DNA from: Isoetes taiwanensis
Lineage: Eukaryota; Streptophyta; Lycopodiopsida; Isoetales; Isoetaceae
DNA length: 64,000 nucleotides
Reading direction: 5' to 3'
Assembly (NCBI GenBank): GCA_021234155.1
Contig: JAJEKV010000085.1
Location: 1,622,896-1,686,895 of the forward strand
The position numbers and the translations under genes are program-made. The notes beneath the pieces were generated by a model. That model ran no database searches. It was not told the origin of the DNA and saw nothing but the letters and a program-made list of their open reading frames with translations. How positions within the stretch are numbered: the first letter of the stretch is position 1; every line of letters starts with the position of its first letter. Below, in pieces: positions 1 to 10,080 of this stretch.

Positions 1-199
1 TAGTGAAAAGCGTACAAAAACACAAAGAAAACCCCCTGTTATTATGCTACATATTAGATGCAACATCCTTTTGGCTTCATATATGCATAATCATGCGACT
101 CTACATGGGCATATGCGACTTTCTAATATTGCCATGTCATGGGATGATATGACCTATATAATGAGGTGGTGGGTTGCCTATATTCAGCATATTTATTTC
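1..199. other. AT-rich flank, nothing recognised
   Basis: AT-rich DNA to the left of the first polygalacturonase unit. I see no coding signal, repeat or RNA gene in it. Confidence 0.4.
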
Positions 200-1029
200 T
201 GAAGAGGACTATATTTAGAGTATTGATTCAAATAATTTTGTTGTACGGAGTACAAGCATGGGTTATGGGAATATAAATGTGAAGAAAAAATAGAAATAGA
301 GATTGTTTAAAACTTTTTCGTCTGAATTTATGAAAAGCTCAAACATCATAGACTGTCCAAAAAATGTTACGCAAACAAGAAATACATCTAATATGTGTAT
401 ATGGGGATAATAATCTATATTAGTGTGGATTCCATTCTAGCTCCATAGGTGTATCATGGCATAGAAGTAGCTCTCACAATGATTGGGATATGTTTAGTGG
501 GTACCGAGGGAGAAAAGAAGTTTGCAATTTGTGCCCTTGAATATAACAATTGATAAATAGATGGTCGCGAGAAGCCCACAGAGCTTATGGGCAAAGCAAG
601 GTAGAGAATCATATAAAACACTTCGCTTACACGACCTCAAGGTTTTAGAAAGGGACATGATGAGATCATTTTCAGTTAGGTTGGGGAGAATCAATCAATT
701 GAACACCCCTTTGATCCTTGATAGAAATCTTTGGCCCAGAACCCAATAATTAAATGCGAAAAGATAGGAAAGGAGCAAAACAATAGCATGCATGCAGAAG
801 CTTAAGACAAGCGGCAGGATGGTACACGTGGGCAGCTATACGAAAAAACAAAACAAATGGTGCCTTATTAGGACCAAGAGCAAGCATCGAGATTGATGTG
901 AAAAGTTGAAAGCATATAGGGACTCCATAGAATGGGAAAAAGTCTCCACATACATACATTTCTTTTAGAACCCAATATTAAAATGTGGAAGGTCATCCAA
1001 CAAGAGCATGCATGCAAGGGCTTGATATA

Positions 1030-1195
1030 TTGTCAAGATAAGATAAGATAAGATGAATTTTTACGCCCACGGAACCCAATGGGTTATGGGATCGGACATG
1101 CAAGGGCAACAACAACCCATCTAAAACCCGGGGACTAGGCCCCATCAACAAACACAATAACCAAATATTAAAACACTACCAAGAAGAAGATAATG
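1030..1195 (-). mobile_element. 5'-truncated LINE 3' end with (GATAA)n tail
   Basis: On the minus strand the sequence ends with the same 3' terminus as the long LINE at 6968-10480 (CCCAT-AACCCATTGGGTTCCGTGGGCGTAAAAA type), followed directly by four copies of a pentamer tail (plus strand agataagataagataagat, 1035-1052). Copies 2 and 3 of the polygalacturonase unit lack this block, so it entered copy 1 after the duplication. The right border is approximate. Confidence 0.65.
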
Positions 1196-1376
1196 CAAGA
1201 GGCGGATGGATGGGATGTGTGTTGGATAGCACATCTAGCGTGAGAGCAAAACAAGTAAGGCATTATGAGGACGGTGGAAGAAGCTCTGATTGTGTGTTAT
1301 GATCGAAATCTTGTTATGATAGAGCTAGGGAATAGAAGAAAAAGAAGAAGCAATTTTTATATCGAAGAGCAAGAAT

Positions 1377-2015
1377 CTAGATTATGGTTGGAAAGGTGGG
1401 GGGCAAATAGGGGCCAACAGACAGTGGAAAAACCTCAACATCTACACATTTCCAACCCCTTGCCTCCATAAACCCCCACATTGCCAATGCATATTTTTGA
1501 ATGGCTATTCCGGCCCCCCCTTCCTCCTCCGCCACGGCCCCTCTTGCATTCCACACCACAACCCTTCACCACCGTAATCGCATTTGATCGTGAGCCACCG
1601 GCCTGGATGGTCACCGCCATCCCTTTGGCCATCGATATGGCTATCCCCAAATTAAACAGAGCCACACTTCTAACAAAAATATTGCTTATATACCCTCCTC
1701 CGCCACGCCAATCGCTTCCCGATCGATCGATATCCCCGTTTTGAATGGAATACGCTTAGATTTTCTATATAGATTTCTCGATATTCCTCCTAAATTCTCA
1801 CTTGCTATTGCAACTCCCGCAGACTGCTTTGTCTCGCCTATGATTCTCCCGAAATAAATTTTGAGCTTGGTTGAATGCACACGCTTATGCACGAATTTAT
1901 CATTCGATAAACACAAAAAAGGTTCATTTTGTTTTAGTGTTTGGGTTTGTGCACAAAACATTTGTGAATGCCAAATTTATCGTGATCGATTCCAAATCTC
2001 GATATCTAGATCCAA
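1377..2015 (-). pseudogene. Polygalacturonase (GH28) pseudogene, last-exon remnant, copy 1
   Basis: The minus-strand translation is collinear with exon 5 of the intact gene at 11900-13635. Matching stretches include the SAGVAIASENLGGIS block, FKTGISI, GWKCVDVE and the CIGNV-VYGG region, but they fall in different frames with several stops. Homology continues to about 2015, corresponding to the exon 4/intron 4 area, and then fades. Exons 1-3 are absent, so no GH28 enzyme can be made. It is a sister copy of the downstream gene, not an independent family member. Confidence 0.8.
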
Positions 2016-2467
2016 AAACTCGATTCTAAAGGTTATGAGAACTAAAAAGATTCTTGCAAAAACATTGCAAAATTAAAAGAAAATCGCTTTTTTGCAGCAA
2101 AAAATCCGCCACAATTCAGATTCAAATTATTATGGGTGCTAGTGCAAGCTCATATCTTCCAATTTTGGTCAATGAGGGGAGTTCATCACTTGGTAGGAAA
2201 GGAAAAATCCAAGATGCAATCATCAAATTTTGTGGTCGTTAGTAAGTAATAATCGGGTAAATTTAGATTTGGGATAGCTGACCTTATTGATATAATGGTC
2301 CTTCTTGCTCTGGATCACGCTTGGCTTAGAAAGAATTCTAAAAGTGTGATTAACTCTTTGCAATGACACAAGGATGAGACATATGATGTTCCAAAGATTA
2401 GTTTATTGTTATCTTTTTAGTATCAACATTACAGAGATTTTCTCTCTTGGGCAAGGACACTAGTTGT

Positions 2468-2515
2468 ATGGGTCCGATGGCCATTTTTCGTCTTCGTGAA
2501 TTTATGAAATTTTTA
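2468..2515 (+). mobile_element. Degraded plus-strand LINE 3' terminus
   Basis: The stretch from tgtatgggtccgatggcc to gtcttcgtgaat resembles the LINE terminus seen intact at 14806 and 21491. The matching site in copy 2 (10475-10515) keeps gtcttcgtgaatg followed by a TATTC-like tail. This suggests an old LINE end present before the unit was duplicated. The match is imperfect. Confidence 0.4.
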
Positions 2516-2776
2516 CTCTATCCACTGTAATGTGAAACTTGAATAACTTGGATTATAATTTGCTTTCAGTTATAGATGCTGAAGCATAAATGTACATTTT
2601 TTTTAATTACCGAGAGGACTATGTTTACAGCATTGTTCAAACAATTTTGTTATATGGAGTGCAAGCATGGGTTGTGGGATTCTAAAGTTGAAATTTGAAG
2701 AAAAAATATAAATAGAGATTATCTGGAATTTTTTTATCTCAATTTATAAAAAGATCAAACATCATAGACTGTCCAA

Positions 2777-2824
2777 AAGAAGAAGAAGAAGAGATTTTAA
2801 CGTCACGCCACAAGGCAGCGTCCT
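2777..2824 (-). mobile_element. Very short LINE 3' stub with (AAG)n tail
   Basis: Copy 2 has aagaagaagaagaag followed by attttaacgtcacgcc at the point where copies 1 and 3 run straight from CCAAAAA into the GCAAACAAGAAATA block. The insert is about 50 bp and ends, on the minus strand, with the LINE-type TGACGTTAAAAT terminus and a trinucleotide tail. A similar stub lies at 60285-60340. Confidence 0.6.
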
Positions 2825-3014
2825 ATGCAAACAAGAAATAAATCTAATACATATATATGGGCATAAATAATGTATATTAGTGACACTGTGGATTCCATTC
2901 TAGATCTATAGGTATATCATGGCATATAAGTATCTCTCAAAATGGTTGGGAGATGTTTGGGAGGGAGCAAAGAGTTTGCAGTTTGTGTTCTTTGGAAACA
3001 TAACAATAGATGGA

Positions 3015-3060
3015 TAGATATATTTTTAACGTCCAAGAGAAGCTCACAGAGCTTATGGGC
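3015..3060 (-). mobile_element. LINE 3' stub shared by unit copies
   Basis: A short GATA-type run (atggatagatata) followed by tttttaacgtccaagagaag and the agctcacagagcttatgggc stretch. This is the minus-strand LINE terminus. The same block occurs at 10938-11000 and in damaged form at 555-595, so this insertion came before the triplication. Confidence 0.55.
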
Positions 3061-4019
3061 AAAGCAGGTAAAGAAGCATATAAAGCACATATTTTTATTA
3101 TAGTTTGTTTCTATTGCTGCTACACGACCTGAAGGGTTTAGAAAGGGACATGATGAGATTATTTTCAGGTAGGTTGGGAAGAATCAAATCAATCCAATAG
3201 AGACCTTTGACCTAGAATCCAATAGTTAAATGTGGAAGATAGGAAAGGAGCATAAAACAATAGCATGCATGCAAAAGCTTGAGATTGTGCCAAGTGGCAG
3301 GATGATTAGTCGTAGGCAGCTATGCAGAAAGCAAAACAAATGGTGAATTATTAGGACCAGAAGGAAGCATCGAGATTGGGGTTGAAAAGTTGAGGGCAAA
3401 TAAGGACTCCATAGAATCGGGAAGACCCTCCACATACATACATTTTTTCTAGAAGCCATTATTAAGGTAGGAAAGGGCATACAAAAAGAGCATGCACCCA
3501 AGAGCTTGATATAGTGCCAATATGTTTCGAAAATACGGGAGTTTGGCCGCAAAAAATCTGCCCATCTCTCTTAAATTTGGGTCATCCCAAGAAACTTTCA
3601 GCAAGAAAGTAAATAATTTCCGGCAAAATACACTAAAGAATGCAGTTATATTTTTTCCAAGCAGCCTCAAATGCTAAGCTGCATTTTTACTGGTTAGACA
3701 TCTTGCTACTTTTGAGCAGTGAGTTCCAAGAGGAAGGGACGGACATGTGTTGTGATAGGCACATCTAGCAAAGAACAGAACAAGTGGGGCAAATGTGAGG
3801 ACCAAGAGCAAGGATCCGTGATTGTGTGTTATGATCGAGATTGTGTTATGATAGATGGCTAAGAGCTGGCCCCAAGTATACCCTTTGCAAATTGGTGATG
3901 GTCTACGATGGTATAGAAGTGGGTGGCTATGGTATCGAGATTGTGTTATGATAGGCATAGAAGTGTTGTAATAGCCACCAGCCTAGGGCATAGCTAGCTA
4001 GCCGAAGAAGAAGCAATTT

Positions 4020-4428
4020 TTACGCTGAAGAGCAAGAATCTAGATTGTGGTTGGAAAGTGGGGCAAATAGGGGGTTCCACAGACCGAGAAAACCTTCAAC
4101 ATCTACACATTTCCAGCCTTCCTTGCCTCCATAAACCCTCACATTGCCAATGCATATTTCTTGAATCCAAAACCCGGAACCCCAATCAACCTCCCCCGCC
4201 CGCCCGCCATGCTCCCGGGCCACATTCCACACCACAACCCTCCGCACCACCGAATCGCTTTGATCGTAGCCGCCGTCCGGTGGTCACCGCCATCCCTGGC
4301 CATCGATATGGCTACCCCCCACATTAAACAGCCACAATTTTATAAAAATATTGCTTATATACCTCCTCCTCTCGCCGCCAATCGCTCGATCGATACCCTC
4401 GCTTTTGAATGGAATACGCTCTCGTAAA
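4020..4428 (-). pseudogene. Polygalacturonase (GH28) pseudogene, copy 2
   Basis: Collinear with the 3' 400 bp of exon 5 of the intact gene (11900-12300). Minus-strand translations carry HNLDSC, GWKCVDVEGF, CIGNVRVYGG, RRVVVWNV and YISNIFIK in at least two frames. Homology stops abruptly at 4428, where copia integrase sequence begins, so the rest of the gene was removed or replaced with that insertion. No functional product is possible. Confidence 0.8.
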
Positions 4429-6008
4429 TATGTAACCGAGATGGAAAGGCAAACATGATATAGGCTTAAATGTATTAGATCCGATAGAGAAAATGAATAT
4501 CTCAAGAAAATTTAAGGCCTTTTGTGTTGAACATGGAATTATAAGGCAACTTACATGTAGAGATACTCCCAACAAAATGGCATCGCAGAAAAGGAAAAAT
4601 AGAACAAAATTTAGATGCGTAAGGTCGATGATTAAATTTGCGTGGGTTACCTAATTATCTCCGGGAGGAAGCAATCAAAGCCGATTCTTTATACAAAACA
4701 AAGTTACCATATAGCAAAGATAAACGTAAAGATACCTGAGGAAGTATATTACGGTAGAAATTTGACTCGCTCATATGATTATTTTAAAGCTTATGGTTGC
4801 TTAACATATGTTCATGTTCCAGAAGCAAAAACAATCATCTCTGCTGCCATGTCCTCCGCTAGCGTAATACTCAAAAGATCTTCACTAGCCGCTAAAGAAA
4901 TAGTGTGGGTGAGAAGGTTTTGATGGAAATAGGTGTGCCCCAAGCTAATCCAACAAGATATGCATCGATAGTCCTCAGCTTGTATTACCATAGCAAAAAT
5001 CCTCGCGGCACCATGAGAGAACCAAACACATCGAAGTTACACATTCATTTTATAAGGGATCTTATTGCCAACAAGTAATAATCACAATGGAATATGTGGA
5101 AACAAAGAAATCAAAGCAACAGACATATTCACCAAAGCAATGACAAAAAAAAGCTCGAGCTATTCAAACAATTGTTGGGTGTAAGATAACAAAGGCATGA
5201 AGGGGAAATGTTGGGATATTCATGCCATTGTCACATGAAAATAACAATTGATATTCATGTCATTGTCACATGAAAATAACAACGTGAGCATCGACACCGG
5301 GCGCCATGCAATATGCCTGTAGATCAAAATAAAAAAGGAAGCGCGGTGCGAGATCGCGTAAGGGAAAATCCTTTGAGAGAGCAAATCCAAAGATCAAAAC
5401 CAAATGGCCCAAGTTCTCGTTAGTCAAAATTGTCATATGGTGAATCAGCAGAAAGGTAAGAACCGGGTTGAAGATTTCGGCCGCTGAAGACTTCATCTCA
5501 GAAGCGAAGAACTCGCCAACCGTTAGTTGCGATTTCGATTGTAGTCAAGAACCGACGGTTGTTGCTTGAAGATTTCTACCAGAAAGCGTAAGAATTGGTT
5601 GAAGAGCCGCTTGCGACGCAATATCGAGGATCGTAAAAGCTTGCATCGAGGAGCCGACCCCGCCGCCGCGGGTCGCGAAAAATCGCCGAGAGCCAAGATT
5701 TGCTAGAAGGAATCGCTTGGTCTGTAAGAAGGCTGCCTGCTTGATAAGTTTACAATTTGTTTCTTGCCTAGTTGCTTCGGTTTTGCTAACCGAATCGCTT
5801 TTATTGTGGTGAATCACCATTTCTTGTGCTCTGGCTTAACTAGCTGGATAACTGCTAATGCAACGAATCGCTGATCAGAAGTTTGGAGACAGTTGGTAAT
5901 TGCCAGGGATGATTTAGTTGTTGTAAATCATTGTTGCAGTAGTTTTCAAGCAAGTTTGATTATGATTTAAAGTCTTTGTTTTGATTGATTGCCACTGCTA
6001 TTATCAGT
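4429..6008 (+). mobile_element. Internally deleted Ty1/copia retrotransposon
   Basis: Plus-strand remnant of a copia polyprotein plus its 3' LTR. From 4430 to 4640 the translation follows the integrase core, with FKAFCVEHGI, RQLTCRDTP and an A/S-QKRKNR stretch. At 4770-4835 it reads YGCLTYVHVPEAK, the end of the integrase. About 50 bp later (4870-5165) it is already in the last part of RNase H: SSLAAKEIVWVRRF, a KEPNTSKLHIHFIRDLIANK segment and TKAMTK-like text. The reverse transcriptase is missing. Several stops and frameshifts interrupt all of it. A polypurine tract (aaggggaaa, about 5199) precedes an LTR starting TGTTGGGATA. The element sits inside unit copy 2. Confidence 0.8.
5209..6008 (+). 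repeat. Copia 3' LTR
   Basis: Starts TGTTGGGATATTC directly after a polypurine tract at the end of the copia coding remnant. It begins with a near-perfect 44-bp direct repeat (atattcatgccattgtcac / atattcatgtcattgtcac). The right border is set by the return of unit sequence (caaattattatcggtgctag) near 6010. No 5' LTR partner lies in the window. Confidence 0.6.
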
Positions 6009-6169
6009 TTCAAATTATTATCGGTGCTAGTGCAAGCTCATATCTTCCAATTTCAACTGGACTGAGGGGGAATTCATTAGTTTGGTGGGAAATGAAAAAT
6101 CCAAGATGCAATCATCAAATTTTGTGGTCGTTAGTAAGTAATGACTGGGTAAAAATTTAGATTTGGGAT

Positions 6170-6785
6170 AGCGGAATCTTAGGGTTGGACGGGGGAAAAT
6201 TAGGTTCGGGATCCTATGTGCCTCCCTCTTCCTCTCCTCCCCCTCCCTCCCCCCCAAAAATAAGCTTACAGAGCCAATCCTCGAATGCTTATACTAGAGA
6301 CATAAAAGATTATCACAATCCCCATGTTCTTAGCTGTCAAACTTAAAGCAATTAATCTGGAACAAATTGCCATAGAAAATTATACTAATAACCCACCAGA
6401 GATATTGAGACAATCTCCCATAGCAGATTTGGTCGTTCAATTTTTTTTGCGTGTCTGAGATTTTGTCCATCATTTAAGGAGGCCGACGCTAGTTTTATGG
6501 AATCCTGAGGTCAACAATCTCGCAAGACTAGCTCGAGGATAGCAAAACTAGCTTGAGAACTTTAACCTCCTCATAAGTATCTAATAATGTATCCATTGGA
6601 AGAATAGGAATTGTTTGAGTTACATGGAGCTGCAGTGTTATATGAGAAATCGTTGCTAAACTGCAACTTGATTGTATATATCATTATTCGTAATATAGTG
6701 GGTGAAACAAAGATGCCCATTGTCTCCTACTTTATTCTGGATAAGTGAGTGCATTTCACTCTTAAAAGTGTTGAGCTGAAAATTT
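6170..6785. other. Extra segment in unit copy 2, no gene recognised
   Basis: About 600 bp present in copy 2 but missing from copy 1 (junction near 2275). It has a C-rich run (6219-6255) and otherwise AT-rich non-coding sequence. Whether copy 2 gained it or copy 1 lost it cannot be told from two copies. Confidence 0.4.
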
Positions 6786-6969
6786 TATTGATGTAATTAT
6801 CCTTCTTGCTCGGATCACGTTGGCTTAGAAAGAATTCTAAAAGTGTAGTTAACTCTTTGCAATGACACAAGGATGAGACATATGATGTCCCAACACTAGT
6901 TTATTATTGTCTTTTTAGTACTATCATTACTGAGATTTCTCCCCTTGCTCCTTGAAACACTAGTTGTAT

Positions 6970-6999
6970 GGAAGGAAGGAAGGAAGGAAGGAAGGAAGG
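6970..6999. repeat. (GGAA)n microsatellite, LINE tail
   Basis: About seven GGAA units joined directly to the LINE 3' terminus (TATTTTTATCGTCCACGGAG on the plus strand). As the 3' tail of a minus-strand LINE it reads (TTCC)n. Confidence 0.85.
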
Positions 7000-7289
7000 T
7001 ATTTTTATCGTCCACGGAGACCAATCGGTCTATGGGACCCAATACAAAAGCGCAGCAAGCGGATTACTACCCGGATTAAACCCCCCCGGGGTTTTCAAGG
7101 AAAACCGCGGGCAAAGAATCACCGGCCGACAAACTCGAAATGCAAAAACACACAAATATATACACTCATGAACCGTACCCGTAGCACCTGATCAGCGGGC
7201 AACCAGGCGGGGGCAAAGGTGGGCTCGCAGATCCAAAGACTTCCTCGAATGTACGACCCGCAGCACGCATCGACGGTGTTCATCAAGAA

Positions 7290-7500
7290 ATGTAGGGGCA
7301 AGTCCGCCGCATTTCAAGGGAATGTATCCGCCCGGATCCGACCAATGCCGGGCAACTCGAAAGTGTGAGACTCATCCTCAATGGCACCCGCTTGACAAAG
7401 ATCGATGAGTCTGCCCCGGGCGGGCTCCCCAATCCACCGCCTGCCTCGACGCGAAGATGGTGGGCACCTGCGCGTAATGGAGGCAATGAGTCCTTTTTTC
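7290..7500 (-). pseudogene. LINE ORF2 C-terminal Cys/His-like region
   Basis: The minus-strand translation contains LCQAGAIEDESHTF followed by IGRIRADTF. This resembles the C-terminal zinc-binding pattern of plant LINE ORF2 proteins (a Cys, then GxxEDExHxxF-CPxxxxxR), but the spacing Cys is replaced and the frame shifts afterwards. It lies downstream of the RT region, in the expected order. Confidence 0.5.
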
Positions 7501-8069
7501 GGGCAATGGGAACGCAGGTAGAGCCGCAGGCCCCGCCAACGCTGGGTTGATGTGCTCCTTGTAATGGGTCGCTTTGACCTGCTTAGAGCCCGGTCCCGTG
7601 AGTTTGCCAAGGAAGCAAGCATCCGTGCACTCCCGCAGGCCGCCATGATCGGCCTCGTTCACCTCGCGACGCACCTGTGTTCCCGCGACGCTCCATCTCG
7701 GCGAACCACCGATCTCTTCTTACCCCTTCAACAGTCCCCGAGCCAAGGGCCCATTGCCACACAGAAGCTGTGCAAGCGGAGCCGCAGCATCACCCATATT
7801 AACCACTTTCTCAAAATAGACGATGTGTCTATCAAGGGTCGCACCGGGCGCAAGAATCCAGCCCTCGCAGCAGGACCGATAGGGGACTGGTTTCACCCCA
7901 AGTGCCCGTGCTAAAAATGCCTTCTCGACTGGGTCCAAAGTCATTCCAAAGTCGCCAAAGAGACGACCGCCCCAAACCTCAACCCCGCATTAAAGGACAA
8001 AGCTCGACTCACCAAACAGTGATGTGACCGATGGCCCCAATCATAGAGCTCACCGATGACTGCTGTTCT

Positions 8070-9230
8070 CGCGATGTCATAAAGCGCTTAGCTCGGCCGC
8101 CACCTCAAGAAGCGGATGGACGCCCCCAACAGAGCGAGGGAGGGGAACTCCACCCCTAGGTACTTGTAGGTGGGCGGACCTCCACAGTCGCCCCCATATG
8201 TGAGTGCAGGAGGCGCGGGGGTGGCGGGAAGAGGATATGAGAACCACCCCGGTCTTGGCCGATTCACGCCGCATGTCTCAGAGCCCCCGCGTAATGTGTC
8301 TAGGGCATCCGTGATGAGACCGCATAGCTTCGGGGTGTGGGCCGAAGGTCAACATCGTCCCCGATAGATGAGCCGGGCGGATGACTTGGTGCAAAAGTCG
8401 TGATGCCATCCCCCCATGCTCACGCCGTGGCTCTAACCGGGTCAATGTAGAGGCCAAAAGTGTTGGTGAGGGGGCAGCCCCGCCGGACCGAGATACAACC
8501 GGGTGAATGCTTGGCCCGGCTTACCGCATCCCGCCAAAACAACTCTCATACGCCCCCTCGTATATGGCATTCTCGCAGATAGGCAACGGCAGCCCCGCTT
8601 GATGCGCCTAGCCCATAGCTTTTCCCCGGGACCGTGACAAAAGCCTTCGCGAAGTCCACAAAGCAAATACAAGTCCCCGCCGATGGTTCCGGCCGCCTTC
8701 AATCGCGCCCGCAGTAAAGATATGGTCAATCGCTGAGTGGCGGGGTCTAAAGCCTCGCTTGTGTGAGGGCTCGCACATCCGCCGCCGCCTCGCCCAGGGT
8801 CAATCGCCGCCGAGAATGCCAGCCAACAGTTTGGCAAATACTGAACTGACCATGATCATCCGGTAATTGGCCGGACAGTGTGGGTCGCCCGCTTTGTGAA
8901 TGGGGACAACCCTACTTGTGGTCCATTGTCGGGGAAAACCTTCATGCAATGCTCTCTGAACAGGGGTAGTGAGGATCGGCACCAGCTGGTCGGCACGCCC
9001 CATTTGAGTAACTCCCTCGCCCAGATACCATCGAGGTCAGCTGCCTTCCCATTAGCCAGCCATTGCAGGCCCTCCACGACATCCTCCTCCGCGAGAACCA
9101 ATGGGGGGCCATCATGTGGGGGTATATATGGGCGCATGCCGCCCCCGGGTGGGTCATAGAGCCGCCGCAGTACCGCTCCCACCGCCTCGTGTGATGTCCC
9201 CCAGAGGGTCGGGCTGGCTTCAAGCACTCA
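8070..9230 (-). pseudogene. LINE reverse transcriptase, frameshifted
   Basis: Minus-strand fragments in order: a GKAADLDGI-ARELLKWG block (about 9100), VVPIHKAGDP with NYRMIMV (about 8890-8850; RT blocks 1-2), a CFVDFAKAFVTVPG-like block (about 8650; palm motif A) and a Y..DD region near 8360. There the codons for IY and GDDVD are separated by an insertion, so the catalytic box is split by a frameshift. At least four frame changes are visible. The order fits a non-LTR RT. It cannot be active as it stands. Confidence 0.8.
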
Positions 9231-9679
9231 AGGCCAAAAGGTTCGAGGATGAGTGTCCAAAGCAGCCAACATCTCCCCCTCGATAAACCCTGCAAGGTAC
9301 CGCCGCGCCTTTGTCTCCTTCGATGATGGGCGGTAATCGCGGTGGTGGCCCTCGCAAGCGGTATTTGGATCCGCAATGTGACAGAGCCGGGCGCTTGTAT
9401 TTTACACCGCATCAAACCACCGGGTTACGCTGAAATGTTGTTGTCCCCGAAAGCGTAGACGCCGGGGTCCGCCAAAGCACCTGGCCCGCCGCATCCCGCA
9501 ATAGCTCAATCAACCGGGTCCGGCTCACCGCTTCTAGTGTGGGGGTCCGCAATTGCCGGGTGGCATCCATGAGCATCTTCTACAGAAGTCCTCTCCGCCT
9601 GCCATAATCTAGTCGGAACCGAGGATGGCGAGGGGCTGGCATAGTGGGGGTCCGGGCGGCTTGCCAAACCATGTCCAAA

Positions 9680-10080
9680 TAAAGTGGGAGGTGATCCGAG
9701 TCGACTCCTCATAGATCGCCTTCTGCGCTCCACCCTAAAACGACCGATGAGATGCATATCTTGCGCAACTACGCATCACATAGTCCACCACACTAGACCC
9801 TCCTCTCGATTGTCCCGGCTCGCAGTGCACTTTGCGAAGAAGCGGCCACCGCGGATGTGCCATTGCAAATTATCAAGTCAAAAATACCACATAGCAGAGC
9901 AACCGTCACAAAAAGCGAAGTGACCTCGCTATCATCCGATCCTCATGGCCGTGTTGCCTCTCGGTGGGACATAGCCGCAAGACATCGCCGGGGGGGGTCA
10001 AGTCTCATGGGCTGCTCTACTCCCCGTCCGCATTGAAATCCCCAAGAAGGACGACCCTACCCAACCGCTAGGCCGGCCAG
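9680..10080 (-). pseudogene. LINE AP-endonuclease domain, frameshifted
   Basis: Two diagnostic endonuclease blocks are seen on the minus strand: VVLLGDFNAD (plus-strand 10028-10058) and, nearer the C-terminus, DSDHLPLYLDM (about 9675-9707), which carries the Ser-Asp-His motif. In L1/RTE-type LINEs this domain nicks the target for target-primed reverse transcription. The intervening frame is broken. The GC-rich minus-strand sequence to 10470 gives no recognisable domain. Confidence 0.75.

Larger units (their letters stand above)
200..2605. repeat. Tandem polygalacturonase unit, copy 1
   Basis: First of three direct copies of one unit (others start near 2606 and 10620). The start (gaggactatatttagag) matches 2610 and 10646, and the similarity continues through the CCAAAA/CAAACAAGAAATA block and the polygalacturonase exon. 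The 2114-2600 part (tgctagtgcaagctcata; ataacttggattataattt) recurs in copy 2, split between 6008-6968 and 10485-10620. Spacing differs because each copy has taken its own insertions and deletions. Boundaries are good to about 20 bp. Confidence 0.8.

Noticed and set aside
6027-6257. Minus-strand ORF over the C-rich tract
   Set aside because: Compositional, no domain, spans a unit junction.
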